Both the position numbers and the translations under genes were made by a program. A DNA stretch of 64,000 bases, taken from assembly GCA_017165825.1 (NCBI GenBank), contig CM029378.1, positions 19,264,182 through 19,328,181 of the forward strand, in the 5' to 3' direction. Within the stretch, counting starts at the first letter, position 1. Every line of letters begins with the position of its first letter. The notes under the pieces were generated by a model. That model was not told where the DNA came from. It made no database searches and saw nothing but the letters and a program-made list of their open reading frames with translations. Positions 9,495-20,684 of the stretch are shown here, piece by piece. This DNA comes from Hepsetus odoe (Eukaryota; Chordata; Actinopteri; Characiformes; Hepsetidae).

Positions 9495-11073
9495 GAAAGG
9501 GTCAGTGTTGCTGACGGCGGGCTGTGTTTCAGGCGGTGATGAAGGCCTTCTCCCAGGATGCTCTGGAGCACTACATTCCGGTGATCCAGGAGGAGGTGCG
9601 CAGCGCCGTGCGGGACTGGCTGCAGACGCCCTGCGTGCTCGTCTATCCGGACACCAAGCGCCTGATGTTCCGCATTGCCATGAGGATCCTGCTGGGCTTC
9701 GAGCCTGAGCAGATCAAGACCGACCAACAGGCACTGGTGGAGGCCTTCGAGGAGATGATCAGGAACCTGTTCTCCCTGCCCATCGACGTCCCCTTCAGCG
9801 GCTTATATCGGGTAAAAAGAGTGAAAGTGACTATTTCTCATTGGGAGCACACCCCAGTGAAATGTCCTGCTACCTTAACCGTAGCCTCTTGGAACATAAA
9901 CCCACAATCTTCCCATCCATCAGCTCCTAGTATTCAACATGTATAAAATGTCTGAATCTGTATCCTAAACAGTTTGTCTCCTGATAGGGCCTGAAAGCTC
10001 GAAACTTCATCCATGCTAAAATCGAGGAGAACATCCGAAAGAAAATCCAAGACGGCGACAATGAAAATGAGCCCAAATACAAGGACGCGCTCCAGCTGTT
10101 GATCGAAAACAGCAGGAAGAGTGACGAGCCGCTAAGCATGCAGGTCAGCTATCACTCCTGTGGTTGATCACATCTTCAAAAATCATCAAAAAAGTGGTCC
10201 AGGGCCATGGTGTTAACCAAGTGTGACTTATTCCCCTCAGGCCATGAAGGAGTCAGCAACTGAACTTCTCTTCGGCGGCCATGAGACCACAGCAAGCACA
10301 GCAACCTCTCTGGTGATGTTCTTAGGGCTTCATCCTGAGGTGGTTGAAAGAATCCGAGACGAGTTGAAAGAGAAGGTAACGACCTCGCACCGCTGCAGAA
10401 GATGCTTTGAGTGATATTTGCTTGTTCGGATGCTAATGATCTGTCTCCCCACAGGAGGTTTCGAGCGCATGTTCACCTGGAAAGACTCTAAACATGGAGC
10501 TACTGGAACAACTCAAGTACACAGGCTGCGTCATTAAGGAAACTCTCAGGATCAATCCTCCTGTTCCCGGGGGCTTCCGTGTGGCACTGAAGACGTTTGA
10601 ACTCAATGTAAGTTTGTCTAAATGATGTTTATCAAAGTAGTCAGTCAACTTAATTTAATGGCACAATCAGGAGGTTAGGATTCGGATCTGTCTGTTTGAA
10701 AAGGCTTTAAAATTTGTGATCTTGTCTTCTCCAGGGTTACCAGATCCCCAAAGGATGGAACGTCATTTACAGCATTTGTGACACGCATGATGTGGCGGAC
10801 GTCTTCCCCAGCAAAGAGGAATTCCAGCCAGAGCGATTCATGGCCAAAGGCCTGGAGGACAGTTCCAGATTTAACTACATCCCCTTCGGAGGTGGTTCTA
10901 GGATGTGTGTGGGCAAAGAGTTTGCCAAAGTGCTGCTGAAGATATTTTTGGTTGAGCTGGTACAGCAGTGCAACTGGACACTTTTGAACGGACCCCCAAC
11001 GATGAAAACGGGCCCAACCGTGTACCCTGTGGACAATCTCCCAACAAAGTTCAGTCCTTACATCAGCAATTAG
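8428..11073 (+). CDS. cyp26a1: cyp26a1, cytochrome P450 26A1 (all-trans-retinoic acid 4-hydroxylase), seven exons
   Basis: Microsomal haem enzyme that oxidises all-trans-retinoic acid (to 4-hydroxy and related products) and so limits retinoid signalling. Exons: 8428-8616, 9202-9426, 9533-9811, 9988-10143, 10241-10375, 10455-10607 and 10735-11073. All junctions are GT-AG and phase 0, giving 491 residues, the usual family length. The N-terminus is a hydrophobic ER anchor (about residues 5-30) followed by PLPPGTMGLPFIGETLQL. The I-helix FGGHETTAST (294-303) carries the oxygen-activation acid/threonine region. KETLR (356-360) is the ExxR motif, and FGGGSRMCVG places the haem-ligand Cys at about residue 437. 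SLPIDVPFSGLYRG and the C-terminus agree with CYP26A1 rather than B1 or C1. The start follows a TATA box and retinoic-acid element. No key residue is missing. Confidence 0.97.
8617..9201 (+). repeat. cyp26a1 intron 1 with degenerate tandem repeat units
   Basis: 585 bases. Segments resembling the exon 1 / intron 1 junction recur: TTTGCAGGTAAAGAGC (8781-8796) and CATCCTGCAGGTCAA (8926-8940). Each is followed by a related block of the type CCGTTCCACCTTAAAT...GCTGCACT (8648-8681, 8812-8841, 8960-8976). These are unequal units of about 150-170 bases, with A/T runs between them. Confidence 0.7.
9202..9426 (+). CDS. cyp26a1: cyp26a1 exon 2
   Basis: 75 codons beginning RRKFLRMKRQKYG and ending at SKKK|GTAGGG. 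It contains the conserved VQWPASVRTILGSDTLS segment of CYP26A proteins. Confidence 0.96.
9445..9493 (+). repeat. (GT)n/(GC)n microsatellite in cyp26a1 intron 2
   Basis: About 20 TG units followed by CG units fill most of the 106-base intron 2. The acceptor begins about 40 bases later. Confidence 0.95.
9533..9811 (+). CDS. cyp26a1: cyp26a1 exon 3
   Basis: 93 codons from AVMKAFSQDALEHYIPV to SGLYR. It includes MRILLGFEPEQIKTD and the SLPIDVPFSG segment. The donor is CGG|GTAAAA. Confidence 0.96.
9821..9860 (-). mobile_element. Possible fossil tail of a family B SINE in cyp26a1 intron 3
   Basis: GTGAAAGTGACTATTT is identical to the complemented tail of the SINE at 5651, with weak similarity for some 20 bases after. 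Too short to be certain. Confidence 0.35.
9988..10143 (+). CDS. cyp26a1: cyp26a1 exon 4
   Basis: 52 codons, GLKARNFIHAKIEENIRKK... to SMQ, with the YKDALQLLIENSRKSDEP segment leading into the I-helix. The donor is CAG|GTCAGC. Confidence 0.96.
10241..10375 (+). CDS. cyp26a1: cyp26a1 exon 5 (I-helix)
   Basis: 45 codons containing FGGHETTASTATS, the P450 I-helix motif that forms the oxygen-binding pocket. The donor is AAG|GTAACG. Confidence 0.96.
10455..10607 (+). CDS. cyp26a1: cyp26a1 exon 6 (ExxR)
   Basis: 51 codons. A variable start is followed by YTGCVIKETLRINPPVPGGF, with the ExxR motif of the K-helix. The donor is AAT|GTAAGT. Confidence 0.96.
10735..11073 (+). CDS. cyp26a1: cyp26a1 exon 7 (haem-binding, C-terminus)
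   Basis: 112 codons and the TAG stop. It contains ICDTHDVADVFPSKEEFQPERF, the haem loop FGGGSRMCVGKEFAK and the closing YPVDNLPTKFSPYI. Confidence 0.97.
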   Translation, partial: GYQIPKGWNVIYSICDTHDVADVFPSKEEFQPERFMAKGLEDSSRFNYIPFGGGSRMCVGKEFAKVLLKIFLVELVQQCNWTLLNGPPTMKTGPTVYPVDNLPTKFSPYISN

Positions 11074-11375
11074 TCCAATTATACAGCATGAACTGCTAGC
11101 ATGAGCATTGTATATAGGCATATTTTAATTTTCTAGATGAAATGTGATGTATGTATGCATTTTATATTTGGTTTATAACAAATCTGTATATAAATCCATT
11201 TTTTAACAAAGGGCACTACTCTTTCATGGATCACTGTATTTCTTGGAGGTATCTGTGATGTATATTTGTAATGTAGCTTTGTTTTTATATATTTAGTGAT
11301 TTGTACTGAATGCAACTTATTTAAATTAAACTCTTTGCTGTATGGGCTTTATTTAATAAAAACACATTGACGGCA
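11074..11375 (+). other. cyp26a1 3' UTR
   Basis: AU-rich sequence after the stop. AATAAA at 11355-11360, followed by a T/GT-rich stretch, is the best polyadenylation signal, giving a 3' UTR of about 300 bases. An ATTAAA lies slightly upstream. Confidence 0.75.
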
Positions 11376-14300
11376 ACACCTTTTGTACCTTTTTGAACTG
11401 AACCTGATGTGAACAGGTTTCAAACACAAAATTCTTCACAAATGTGGATTTGCAATGCCAGCACCAGTTTTGGGGCTTTAACTTGGAGTGGTAAAGCTTC
11501 TACTTTTGTTTCTCCATTAACTTCAACTGCTTTATGAGTATCCTGAATCAGTGCGGGCTTCCTGCCTACCTGGGGTAGGTGTGTGGAAGTTTTGGAGATG
11601 ATTAAAATCTGGATAACTCTCCATTTCACACAATAAGGACGAATGTGCCTAAAGCATCACATTTATTTACAAAAACTATTTATACAATAAAGTCTTTAGG
11701 GCAAAACAGGAGCCAACAACTGAAGATCCATTAAATAATCAAATAAAAAAATGTCCAGGTTTAAGCTATATTTTAGAGCACAAATAGATGGAGCTCACAT
11801 GGAGGTTGACCTGTAACACATCAAGGCAGGCTGGATCCAGAAGAACATGCCCACCGCCCATTTCCATTACTCTGAAAAATAAATGAGTATGGGGCCTGAG
11901 AGCAGATGAAACAAAACTGAAGCTTTGCAAGGATAATAAGCAGGCTGGTGTGACATCAGTAACAGCAACCTCAGTGAGAGCGCAAGAGGGTGGTGGAGAG
12001 TTCACATTGCAGAAGGGAGGGGGGGAGGGGGGGTGGTGTTTGGCGATATCGCAACTGCTCGTCATGCTGTATTTTGCACAAAAGAGCAATTCCATGTGAA
12101 AGCTGGAACAGGAGGTGACTTGAATGGAATGATGAAGGTCTAACACTATAGAATAACCAGCTTAAGTGTGGCCTCACCCTCTCCTGCAAATGCCTCAAAG
12201 GAGCAAAATTTCACAAATTACAACATTAAAGGGAGAAGAGACAGTAGGAGGGAGAAAAAGGTGAATTGGGCTGCTTGGGCGGGCTTGTATCCCAGCACAC
12301 AGGGGTCATGTGGAAGGGACTTGTCCTTGCGTGACACTGAGAAGAAGCAAGAAAGAGAGAGAGAGATAGAGAAAGCAAGGAAAAGAATCAGAAAAGTACT
12401 GGCGGCCTGGCAGATGCCTCTGTTAGCCATCTCTCTGCCCCGTCCTACGGGTTCCTGATTTACATCCACCCGACTGCATGGCTGACACCTTTATGTCCAG
12501 CCGTCCTATCCGGGCAGGCCCGGGTCCTGTGATAGATGCAGCTGAACTTTTCCTCCTATCACCTTGTAAAGAACCTCCGCCTGGCCCATTGTTTAACATC
12601 GAGGGGTGACAACAGAACTTTTTATTCACAGAGCCATTTTTTGTCTAAATTTGTGAGTATATCTGGAATTTATAGCCGCCAAATGAAGGCCATTTCAGGC
12701 TCTCTTGTTTTTATGCAGTTCCTCAAGCCTGGGCTCAAGTAAATCAATGTAATTGCGGCTGGACCTGTATTGGAACAATTCTTGTTCAGGCACTGTGCTT
12801 TTTGCTTACAGAGAAAAGAATGCTTGTTTCAACACTGTAGCTCTGAAAACAGAAAGCCTTTAAAGCAAAAAAAAAAAAAAAATATTCATCTTACCATTGA
12901 ACCATGAATTCTGAAATATATGGAGTAAATCCTCAGAAATCTCCCTTTTTAAAACCACAGTTTGTAATTTGAACTCTATCTGACTCTTCACATCCAATCT
13001 CTGTGAGCAATGAAGTCTTTAGTGGCCCTACGAGGCTAATGTGCCCTTAAACATGACTAGCTCCAACTAAACGTAGCTCCATGCTGTAACAGACAGGGTG
13101 TAGAAGATCTTTTCCTTTGATGGAGATTTGGCTCTCCAGCACCAAAGTGAAAATGGCCTTTTCATTACCACAAAAGTCAATGCGAACGCTCCTAACAGCA
13201 TTTACATGTCTGCTGCACTCTTGCCCTCCTGCCGAATCATATCAGACCATTCCAGCACTCATTTGGATTACCTATTAGCGACCCACCGCTATTACTTATA
13301 ATCAAGTGGGGGGCTTTTCACGGGTCCCAAGGGTCAGGAAAAGTTCAGTCATTTACAAAAAGAGGCACGACCTCTCGGGCACATTAAATTGTCCATTTCT
13401 CAAGAGTTTGAGCTTCTGCGAGTCCTACATCTGTCTGTCCAGAAACGAATGACGATGCAAAAGAAAAAAAAAGAACCTATGGGAAGGCCTATGAAATACA
13501 TCACTCTGTAACTGAAAGATGGCTCAGTTCGGGGTAAAATACCACATAATGAAGGAAGAAAAACCTGATCTCGGTAATAGCTAAACAGTAATCGTCGCTG
13601 GTGAATCATCAACAAAGCACACCAAAATTTTCAGCCCTGTTTCTAGAAAAAATGATGAGCTTTATGTAAGAGTCTGCTGCTGCTGCTGCTGCTTAAGGGC
13701 TGTGAAAGTTTGCAGAGGCACAATGGCACATATGATAGAAAGGAAAGATAACACGGTCTGAAAAAGTTGTTAAAGCTCTTATAAATGTCTCTTCTTCAAA
13801 AACACCACCATATAAAGGACTGAGACTGTGGAGACACGGGGTCAACATGAATGGCGTATGGTTTCATTCACTGAAAGTGCAAGAGGCCACACCCTGACAT
13901 GGTTCAGGTGGCGTCATTCTTCAGGCCCAGTGAGCCCAGCTTTCTCAGTTTTCAGTGAAACAGTAGCATGAACGATAACTGTGTCCCTTTTACCTCTTAG
14001 AGCAACAGATGAAGCCATCAGTGATGAAGCCAAACAAGTGAAAACAAATTCCTCAAGTGCTTTTGGGAAAGAAACTCAATAAAGATGAATGGCTTGTACC
14101 TGTAGCTTGTCAGGTTATGGCTCTCACTTTTGCTCTTGAATTGGCTGGACTGCATCCATGTTGACCCCTGCAGTGGCATGAAAGAACTCTCAGTCATCGC
14201 ACTTTAGGATTGTGCCTTTAACCCTAAATACACCCGAACCTGCTGTCAACAATACGTTCAGAGACTTTCTTCACCCTCTTTAACTCATCAGAATGTGCCC

Positions 14301-14771
14301 CCCAGAGCAGTTAGGCTGCATAATCTTCCATGTTGAGCAGAATAAATGTGTCTGGCACGGGAGTTTTTTCTATCACTTAAAGAAAAGGAGCTCATGCTGC
14401 CTTTATTGCTGGATGCACCATGTTAGTTTACAAGTGGGTGATAAGAATATGAGTGCAAGCTGCCAAAATTCAAGCTTTAATGTGTTTAATGTATATACAG
14501 CAAAATCATCAAACAGAGCTAATGCAAGAACAGTTGTTGTAAGAGTCAAAGAATGTTTTACTCAGAAATACCTGTGTAACCTATATAGCAACTTTTCACC
14601 AGATTGCAGACAAAAAGGTTTGCTACCTTTAAAGTTAATAAAGTAACCCACTCTTGCTTAGTCAGCCAACTGGTTTGGATTCACTCACATTGCTGCACAG
14701 CTGCTCCGTCACGCAGGAAATTAATACTATATATATAACACTATATAACACTATTTTATCTGTGGCATGGG
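11376..14771. other. Intergenic, no gene recognised
   Basis: No exon with a family match was found on either strand. Open frames up to 126 codons (11766-12146, minus) have low-complexity composition and no motif. About 12170-12640 and 13150-13400 are repeat-poor with fairly even base composition. A (CTG)n-like tract lies at 13676-13692. Confidence 0.5.
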
Positions 14772-14985
14772 GAAGTTGTGGTCTAGTGGTTAGGGACAAA
14801 GCCCCAGCACCGAATGTTTCTTGGTTCAAATCCCAGACCAGTAGGTTGCCCTAAGGGTACCCCTGAGCAAGATACTGTCCCCACCACTGCTCCCCAAGCA
14901 CTTTAAATAGCTGTCCCCTGCTGCACGTGTGTGAATGGGTGAAATGCAGAGGAAGCATTTTGCTGCAATGTGCTTTGCTGTGTCT
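14772..14985 (+). mobile_element. SINE family B copy
   Basis: Nearly full copy: head GTGGTCTAGTGGTTAGGGAC, degenerate box B GGTTCAAATCCC, body GGTTGCCCTAAGGGTACCCC and GCTGTCCCCTGCTGCACG, and a decayed tail. Confidence 0.9.
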
Positions 14986-17483
14986 TACACAGTTAACTTA
15001 GTCAGTTAACATTAATTGCTAGTCATAACCTATTTTGTAAATGCACGTGACATTTTAATGAGAAGACATGATGCCTCCTTTCAAAGAGTGGATTGTTGTC
15101 AAGTGGCCAGATATTGTGTTTAAATATTGTATGTATTAGAAATACTTTGAATATACTCTCACTAAGAGTGCAGACATTCAGAGCAGAGTTTATGGAAATG
15201 CTTATCATTGACAACCCTGCTAAAAAAGACCATTAGAACCATTAGACCAATTAGAACCATTAAAACCTGATGTTCTTGCTTCCTAAGGAGCACTGGTTTA
15301 TTGATATGATTAGAGACCACTAATTTCCTGTAAAATACTTTTAGATCTTGTTAAAAAAACACCAAAGACATCTAGATCATTTACGCTGTCACTTCAACAC
15401 ATCAGGAAAAAGCAAAATACTATTACTAACCATTAAAACCATTAACCATTAGAAACCATTAAAAACCAACAGGAGCCAATAGAAATTTTTATTAGTTCTC
15501 AAATAGCCCCCCCAACATCCTAACGTGTTGGGGTTCAAGCAAGAATGTGTACTGTCTGGAAAGGTCCAGTTGTGAGTAGAACTGGCCTTGAGAACCTTTC
15601 AGTTGAACTTGAATAGGAGGTGAATGGGAAGAACATTTTTACATCGAGTGTGAGGAGCTTCAAGATATAGGATTAGGTTCAGGCTGGAATGAAGCCACAT
15701 ACAGGCACTTGTTTAGACAAGTGTTTAGGGACCTTTACTTTTAAAAGTTTATACTGTGGGACCTTTTGCGTAGAGCAGTTGAGAAAAGTATTCAGAGAAA
15801 AGTACAAATTGAGTCTACATAGCAAGACCTTGAAGACACATTTATTAGACAGGGCACTCAGGAGACACTGCTTATATATTAGCTACAGAATCTGAAAGAA
15901 TGGAATTTAATCTGTGATTTAAAAAAAAGGCATCATGATAAGTCAGAAGAGGAATGGATTGATCATTTATACTGGATCCAAGAAACACTCTTTAAAGTTT
16001 ACCTACACACTACAGGAATGCAGGTGTTTCTTCTGAAACTCAGAACGGTCTCAAAAGGATCAACTCTTCCCATCTGAAAACAGTTGATCTTCTTCTCGTA
16101 GTAACACCAATGACTGCACGAACTCTAAACTTGAATATTCAAGTTACATCTTCTTAGTACCACAAGGTAAAAACAACAATTATCTCAAATCCTCTTCTCT
16201 GCCAAATAGGTTTGCTTTTTGAAAGGATTTCAAAACACCCCGAGATATCCAGACAAGAATTAAGACAACCAATTCTCCAGGATCTGCCAAGGTGAGAGAT
16301 AATGACTGGCTTTGTAAGACAACATCTGCAATAGCAGCATTCCAGCAGTAATGTCTGCCACGCTTCTGAAGACAAGTTCAAACATTTCTCAAGGTTCGTG
16401 ACTGACAGTGGCCTCCAGCTGCTCCTCTTGAAGTTGACGGCTTTTCGCACGGCCCAAACCCCAAGCTGGCATGAATGGGATCAGAAGTACATGACTTTCC
16501 CTCTTACGTCCATACCTGATGACACATAATGTGCTGCAACAATCACAACAGGATATCTATGCGAAAAGCGTTCCCTCAATAAGGACTTGCTCAGTAACTC
16601 TGCCAGAATTCGCCCATCAGCTCAATAAACACAGAGAAGATGACAACAAACAAGACGCCTCTGCTTTCCATGTAATTATTGTACTAGGGCAATGCAATGA
16701 CGCATAGCTGCGTTTTTATTTAATAATAATTTGAAAGTCAGCTTTAGCTGTTTGAGATAGAGCTCAAGGCCACATTTATTCATTTGTATAATGGGAAATT
16801 ATACTAAATACTGGAGGGAAATTATTATCCGATGACTGATGAAAGACACTAAACAAACGGTGACTCAGCTTTAGATTTGTTCTGATTAGTTTATGAGTAA
16901 CATAACATGTCCCTCAGGCCTACTGGTATGGTTTATCTGTGGTATTTGAAAGTAAGGGTCAAAGAGAGTTCAAACCGAGTATGAACCTTTCGCTGTTTTT
17001 GTTTACTTGGAACGTGGTTGGCCTTCACTGGAAAGAGAGACTGCTGAAGCCGATTTAGGATCTCATGGGGACTGGTTATAGCAGAGTGGCGAGGTGTGTT
17101 TTGCAAGCTGTGGCGTTTAACATCAGATTTTGACTGTAGTGCAATGTCACATACCTCCAAAAGTTCAAAAGTTCAGCCTAGCCATGAACTTTGTCAGCTC
17201 TCATTATGTCGTTCCGAGGAGTCAGTGCTGCCAGTGAGGCAGGAAGAAACCACCTTGCCCTCAGAGGATGCCGACTGTGATGTTAATGCCATAGTTCAGC
17301 AGGCCATTTCACCTGGAATAACCCGGTATCGTTCTGTGAAGGTTGCAGGTCACAGATCATGAAAAAATACAGGGCCCAAAAAGTTTCATAAGAAAGATCC
17401 TTCTGCTGTAAAGTTAATGTTTGAAAATAAAAGATTTTGTTCAGATAATAATGGTGTAATATTATTTGCATGTACCTTGAATT
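14986..17483. other. Intergenic, no gene recognised; CCATTAGAAC-rich stretch
   Basis: 15228-15268 and 15427-15485 repeat the theme CCATTAGAAC / CCATTAAAAC several times. The remainder is unique AT-rich DNA. The 98-codon minus-strand frame at 16154-16450 shows no family motif. Confidence 0.5.
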
Positions 17484-17664
17484 AAGTGAATTTATGTCAC
17501 TATGAAACACAACAAAATGCAATCTCTGCTTTTCACCCATACACACAATGCAGCTATATCCCAGGGAGCAGTGATGGGGACGGTACCTTGCACAGCGGTA
17601 CCTCAGGACAGCCTACTGGCCCGGGATTCAAACCAATGACCTTCTGTTCCTCATCCCTAACCCC
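17484..17664 (-). mobile_element. SINE family B copy
   Basis: Reversed copy: complemented tail TATGAAACACAACAAAATGC, body CCCAGGGAGCAGTGATGGGG and CTCAGGACAGCCTACTGGCC, and a decayed head. Confidence 0.88.
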
Positions 17665-19649
17665 ATAATAAACACACTTAAAGGTAAAGACATTACAATA
17701 ATATGTGAAATAATGCACATATCATATGACACGTGGCCCCAAAAGCATGTAGTATCTTCAGAACATCAGCCCTAAATCATTAAACACAAAGGGAAGAACA
17801 TAAAGACAATACAGAAAAAAATACATGTCAGAATTTGTCCTCTGTGTCTGTCAGGAATCTTGACAGCTTCTAATATTATCTTGGGCTTTATTTCAAAACT
17901 TTAATTAAAAAGGAAATGTCTAGAGCCAAAAGATGTGGCAAAATATTTACTTTAAACCATAAATAATAAAAATAAAGCATTTAATTTGTCAGGATGTAAA
18001 AAAGGAAAGCAGGAGCATTCTCCAAAATTTAGTGGTGAAAAATAACAGCAAGTGAAAATATGTGTAGAAATTTGAGCAAAGCAAAACTAGAAGAATGAAG
18101 CCAAAAAATACTGGAGTAAAAGAGGAAGAGTGGCAGTTTATCCATTTCTTTTCAAAATGCTGCAGAACAGTTTGTAACAGTTTTCGGATCAAATACATTT
18201 TTCAAACAGAACAGCAGCTGTTGCTTTTTCCGTAAAGAATAAATGAATTATTGTATCTCCCTGAACATTTTCATATGTGTAAAGCCCACAATGTATATTA
18301 AAAAAAGACACAACTGACACACTTTAATGTGTTTCAAAATAAATCTTTATTTAAATTCTCATGTATATAAAAGCCAATTAACATGTTTTTACAAATGAAT
18401 TCAGTGACCTGGGGGGTCTGCTGCTGCATTGTGTGGTCTGGAGACGGATCAAGTCCTTATTCAAACATGAATTTTTCAAATTAGGAAAACAAAAACAACC
18501 ACTACAGCATATATATAGATTTTTATGCAAACATTTTTTTCATTTTCTGAGCCATCTAAGATTTCAAATGAAGCAAATGAAAAAAATGCAAGGTGCAAAA
18601 TTTGTCATTTAAGATTTAATTTACTTATCTTTTATTTATTTAAAGTCATTTAAAGGCATACGTTTAGTATTCAATATATATCTTTAAAATAATTTAATTG
18701 AAATAATAAAGGATGACTAAAATACAAAAAAACATTATCATTAATGAAAAAGACCAATACTAGAATATTAATGTAACTAATAAAAAACTAAGAAATAAAA
18801 GAAGCTAAATATAAAAAGAATAAACACAAAGCAATGGTGCCCAAAATCTCTTTCCTCTAACATGATGTTTCCAGCTTTTTCTAAAATCTGTAGAGTTGTT
18901 TTTTTCACCTCACAGTTTACTCTTTGCTTTGACTTCTTTACTCCACACTCTCAGTGTACGTGCTGTCACTTCACCTTCATGTCATGATGTGGAGTTCAGG
19001 TCAGGGGGTCTAATTCAGACTGCCTGCAAATTAACCCTGAAACGAGTGCAGGAGCCTTTGAGGAATCTCCTCAGGCAGACGGAGAATGGAGTCTTTAGAG
19101 CTGGAGATAAGGCAGGCTCTGCTCTGTCTCCCGCTTTGTTGGCCTTAATCTCTGCATCAACACTGCCAGACATCACCTCAGCACAAACTTTCCTCTGCTC
19201 ACTTCATCACAGTCTCCTCTGTATGTATCTGACTAAAGATGTTTTTTTCTAAACACATCAGACTTGGTGCTCTGAGCTTCAGCTGCTGAGAAACTGGCGC
19301 TATTCAAATAGATCTGCTTTTCTTCTGTACGTGCATGACCCCTGTAGAGAACAGCATCCTGTATTATTAAAGAATCCTTATAGACAGGCTACACCACAGT
19401 GAATCCACTTGACTGAAGGTATGTGCAATTGCTGTACTATTTTGAATGTCTTCTCTAGACTCATGGCTATTTCTTTTCAAGAAAAACAGGAAAAAAAACT
19501 GTGGTTATCTATAGCAATGTATAAAAATACACTTTTCCCAAAAGGCTTTAGACTTTTAAATACTGTATGTGATTACTTTTGGCTCTTTCCTTGCCAATTC
19601 ACACAGCACCTGTCAGACTTCCATAAAATATAAAGATCCCTTGCTCAAT
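17665..19649. other. Intergenic, strongly AT-rich, no gene recognised
   Basis: 17680-18860 is very rich in A and T with no open frame of interest. 18900-19250 is less AT-rich and holds a 118-codon open frame without recognisable motifs. Confidence 0.5.
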
Positions 19650-19778
19650 ATCCTTGAGCAAGGTACCCGTGCCCAACACTGCTTCCTGTGTACTTTAAAT
19701 AGCTGCCCCCTGCTGCATGGTGTGTATGGGTGAAAAGCAGAGGTTGTGATTCACTGTGTGCTGGTCTGGTTTCACATC
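19650..19778 (+). mobile_element. SINE family B, right part
   Basis: Begins at CCTTGAGCAAGGTACCCGTG and continues through ATAGCTGCCCCCTGCTGCAT and GTATGGGTGAAAAGCAGAGG. The tRNA-like head is missing. Confidence 0.85.
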
Positions 19779-20634
19779 TCTGCAGTCGAGTGCTGGCTGA
19801 ACACCGGATGCTGATGCTCTACAGCCCTGGCTGTGGTTCTCCTCCCCTCCTTTATGTGGCCTGCACATGAACTGACTTTCTCCACTCTGCACCCCACCAG
19901 CTCCAAGAAGGAGCAGCTGTCTCCACTGACCCTGCTCCTGCTCCCCTGCCCTCCTGTCTGCAGAACGGAAAAGTTACATTAGCCATTACGATCGACAGCA
20001 AGCTCCGTCAGAACTGATGGCGTGATGTCATGTTTGGCTGGCAGCTTCCCAAACTTCACTCCCATCTCACTGGATACCAGCAATGCACTTCCATTGCTGT
20101 TGTGTGAAGTGTATGACAGATGGAAGACAAATCTGCTCACACAGTGCGATCTATCATTTTTACTACCACTGGATTTAGTGTGCAGTCACAGTGTATATGA
20201 CCCACTTGTTAAAACCTGTAAACAAATCAAAGTTCGTGAACTTTCTGCACTACAGATAGGCCAAGGAGGAGTTCTTTTTAATGGATTCCTGTTTGTTCGT
20301 GGAGAGTGTATTCTTTTGTCAATCTCACATGGGCTTTTTAATGGCCATCTGTCCTTTTTTCTGATGGATCTGGGCACTAATAACGTTTCTATTCCATTCC
20401 ATCAACAGCACAGGTTGACAGGAGGGGAAATCTTATGTTGTTATAGGTATGCAAGCACAGGTAATAATGTTCTCAAAGAAAAAAGAAAAGGAAAAAAACT
20501 CTTCCTGGCAGCTTGTTTGTCTGTTTGAGACAGCAGCTGCTATGGTTGGATTTTGAAAGCTGTATAAGTATAAGGAAGACTGCTGCAGTTCATTGGGAGG
20601 GCAAAAGAAGTACAGAGTAGTATGCCTGTGAAAC

Positions 20635-20637
<3 letters not shown>

Positions 20638-20680
<43 letters not shown>
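20638..20680. repeat. (AC)n microsatellite
   Basis: About 21 pure AC units in intergenic DNA. Confidence 0.97.

Positions 20681-20684
<4 letters not shown>

Noticed and set aside
9242..9727. 161-codon minus-strand open frame opposite cyp26a1 exons 2-3.
   Set aside because: Shadow of the GC-rich coding strand running through a CA repeat; no motif.
16154..16450. 98-codon minus-strand frame with several cysteines.
   Set aside because: No recognised domain, spacing of Cys does not fit a zinc finger, and no surrounding exons were found.
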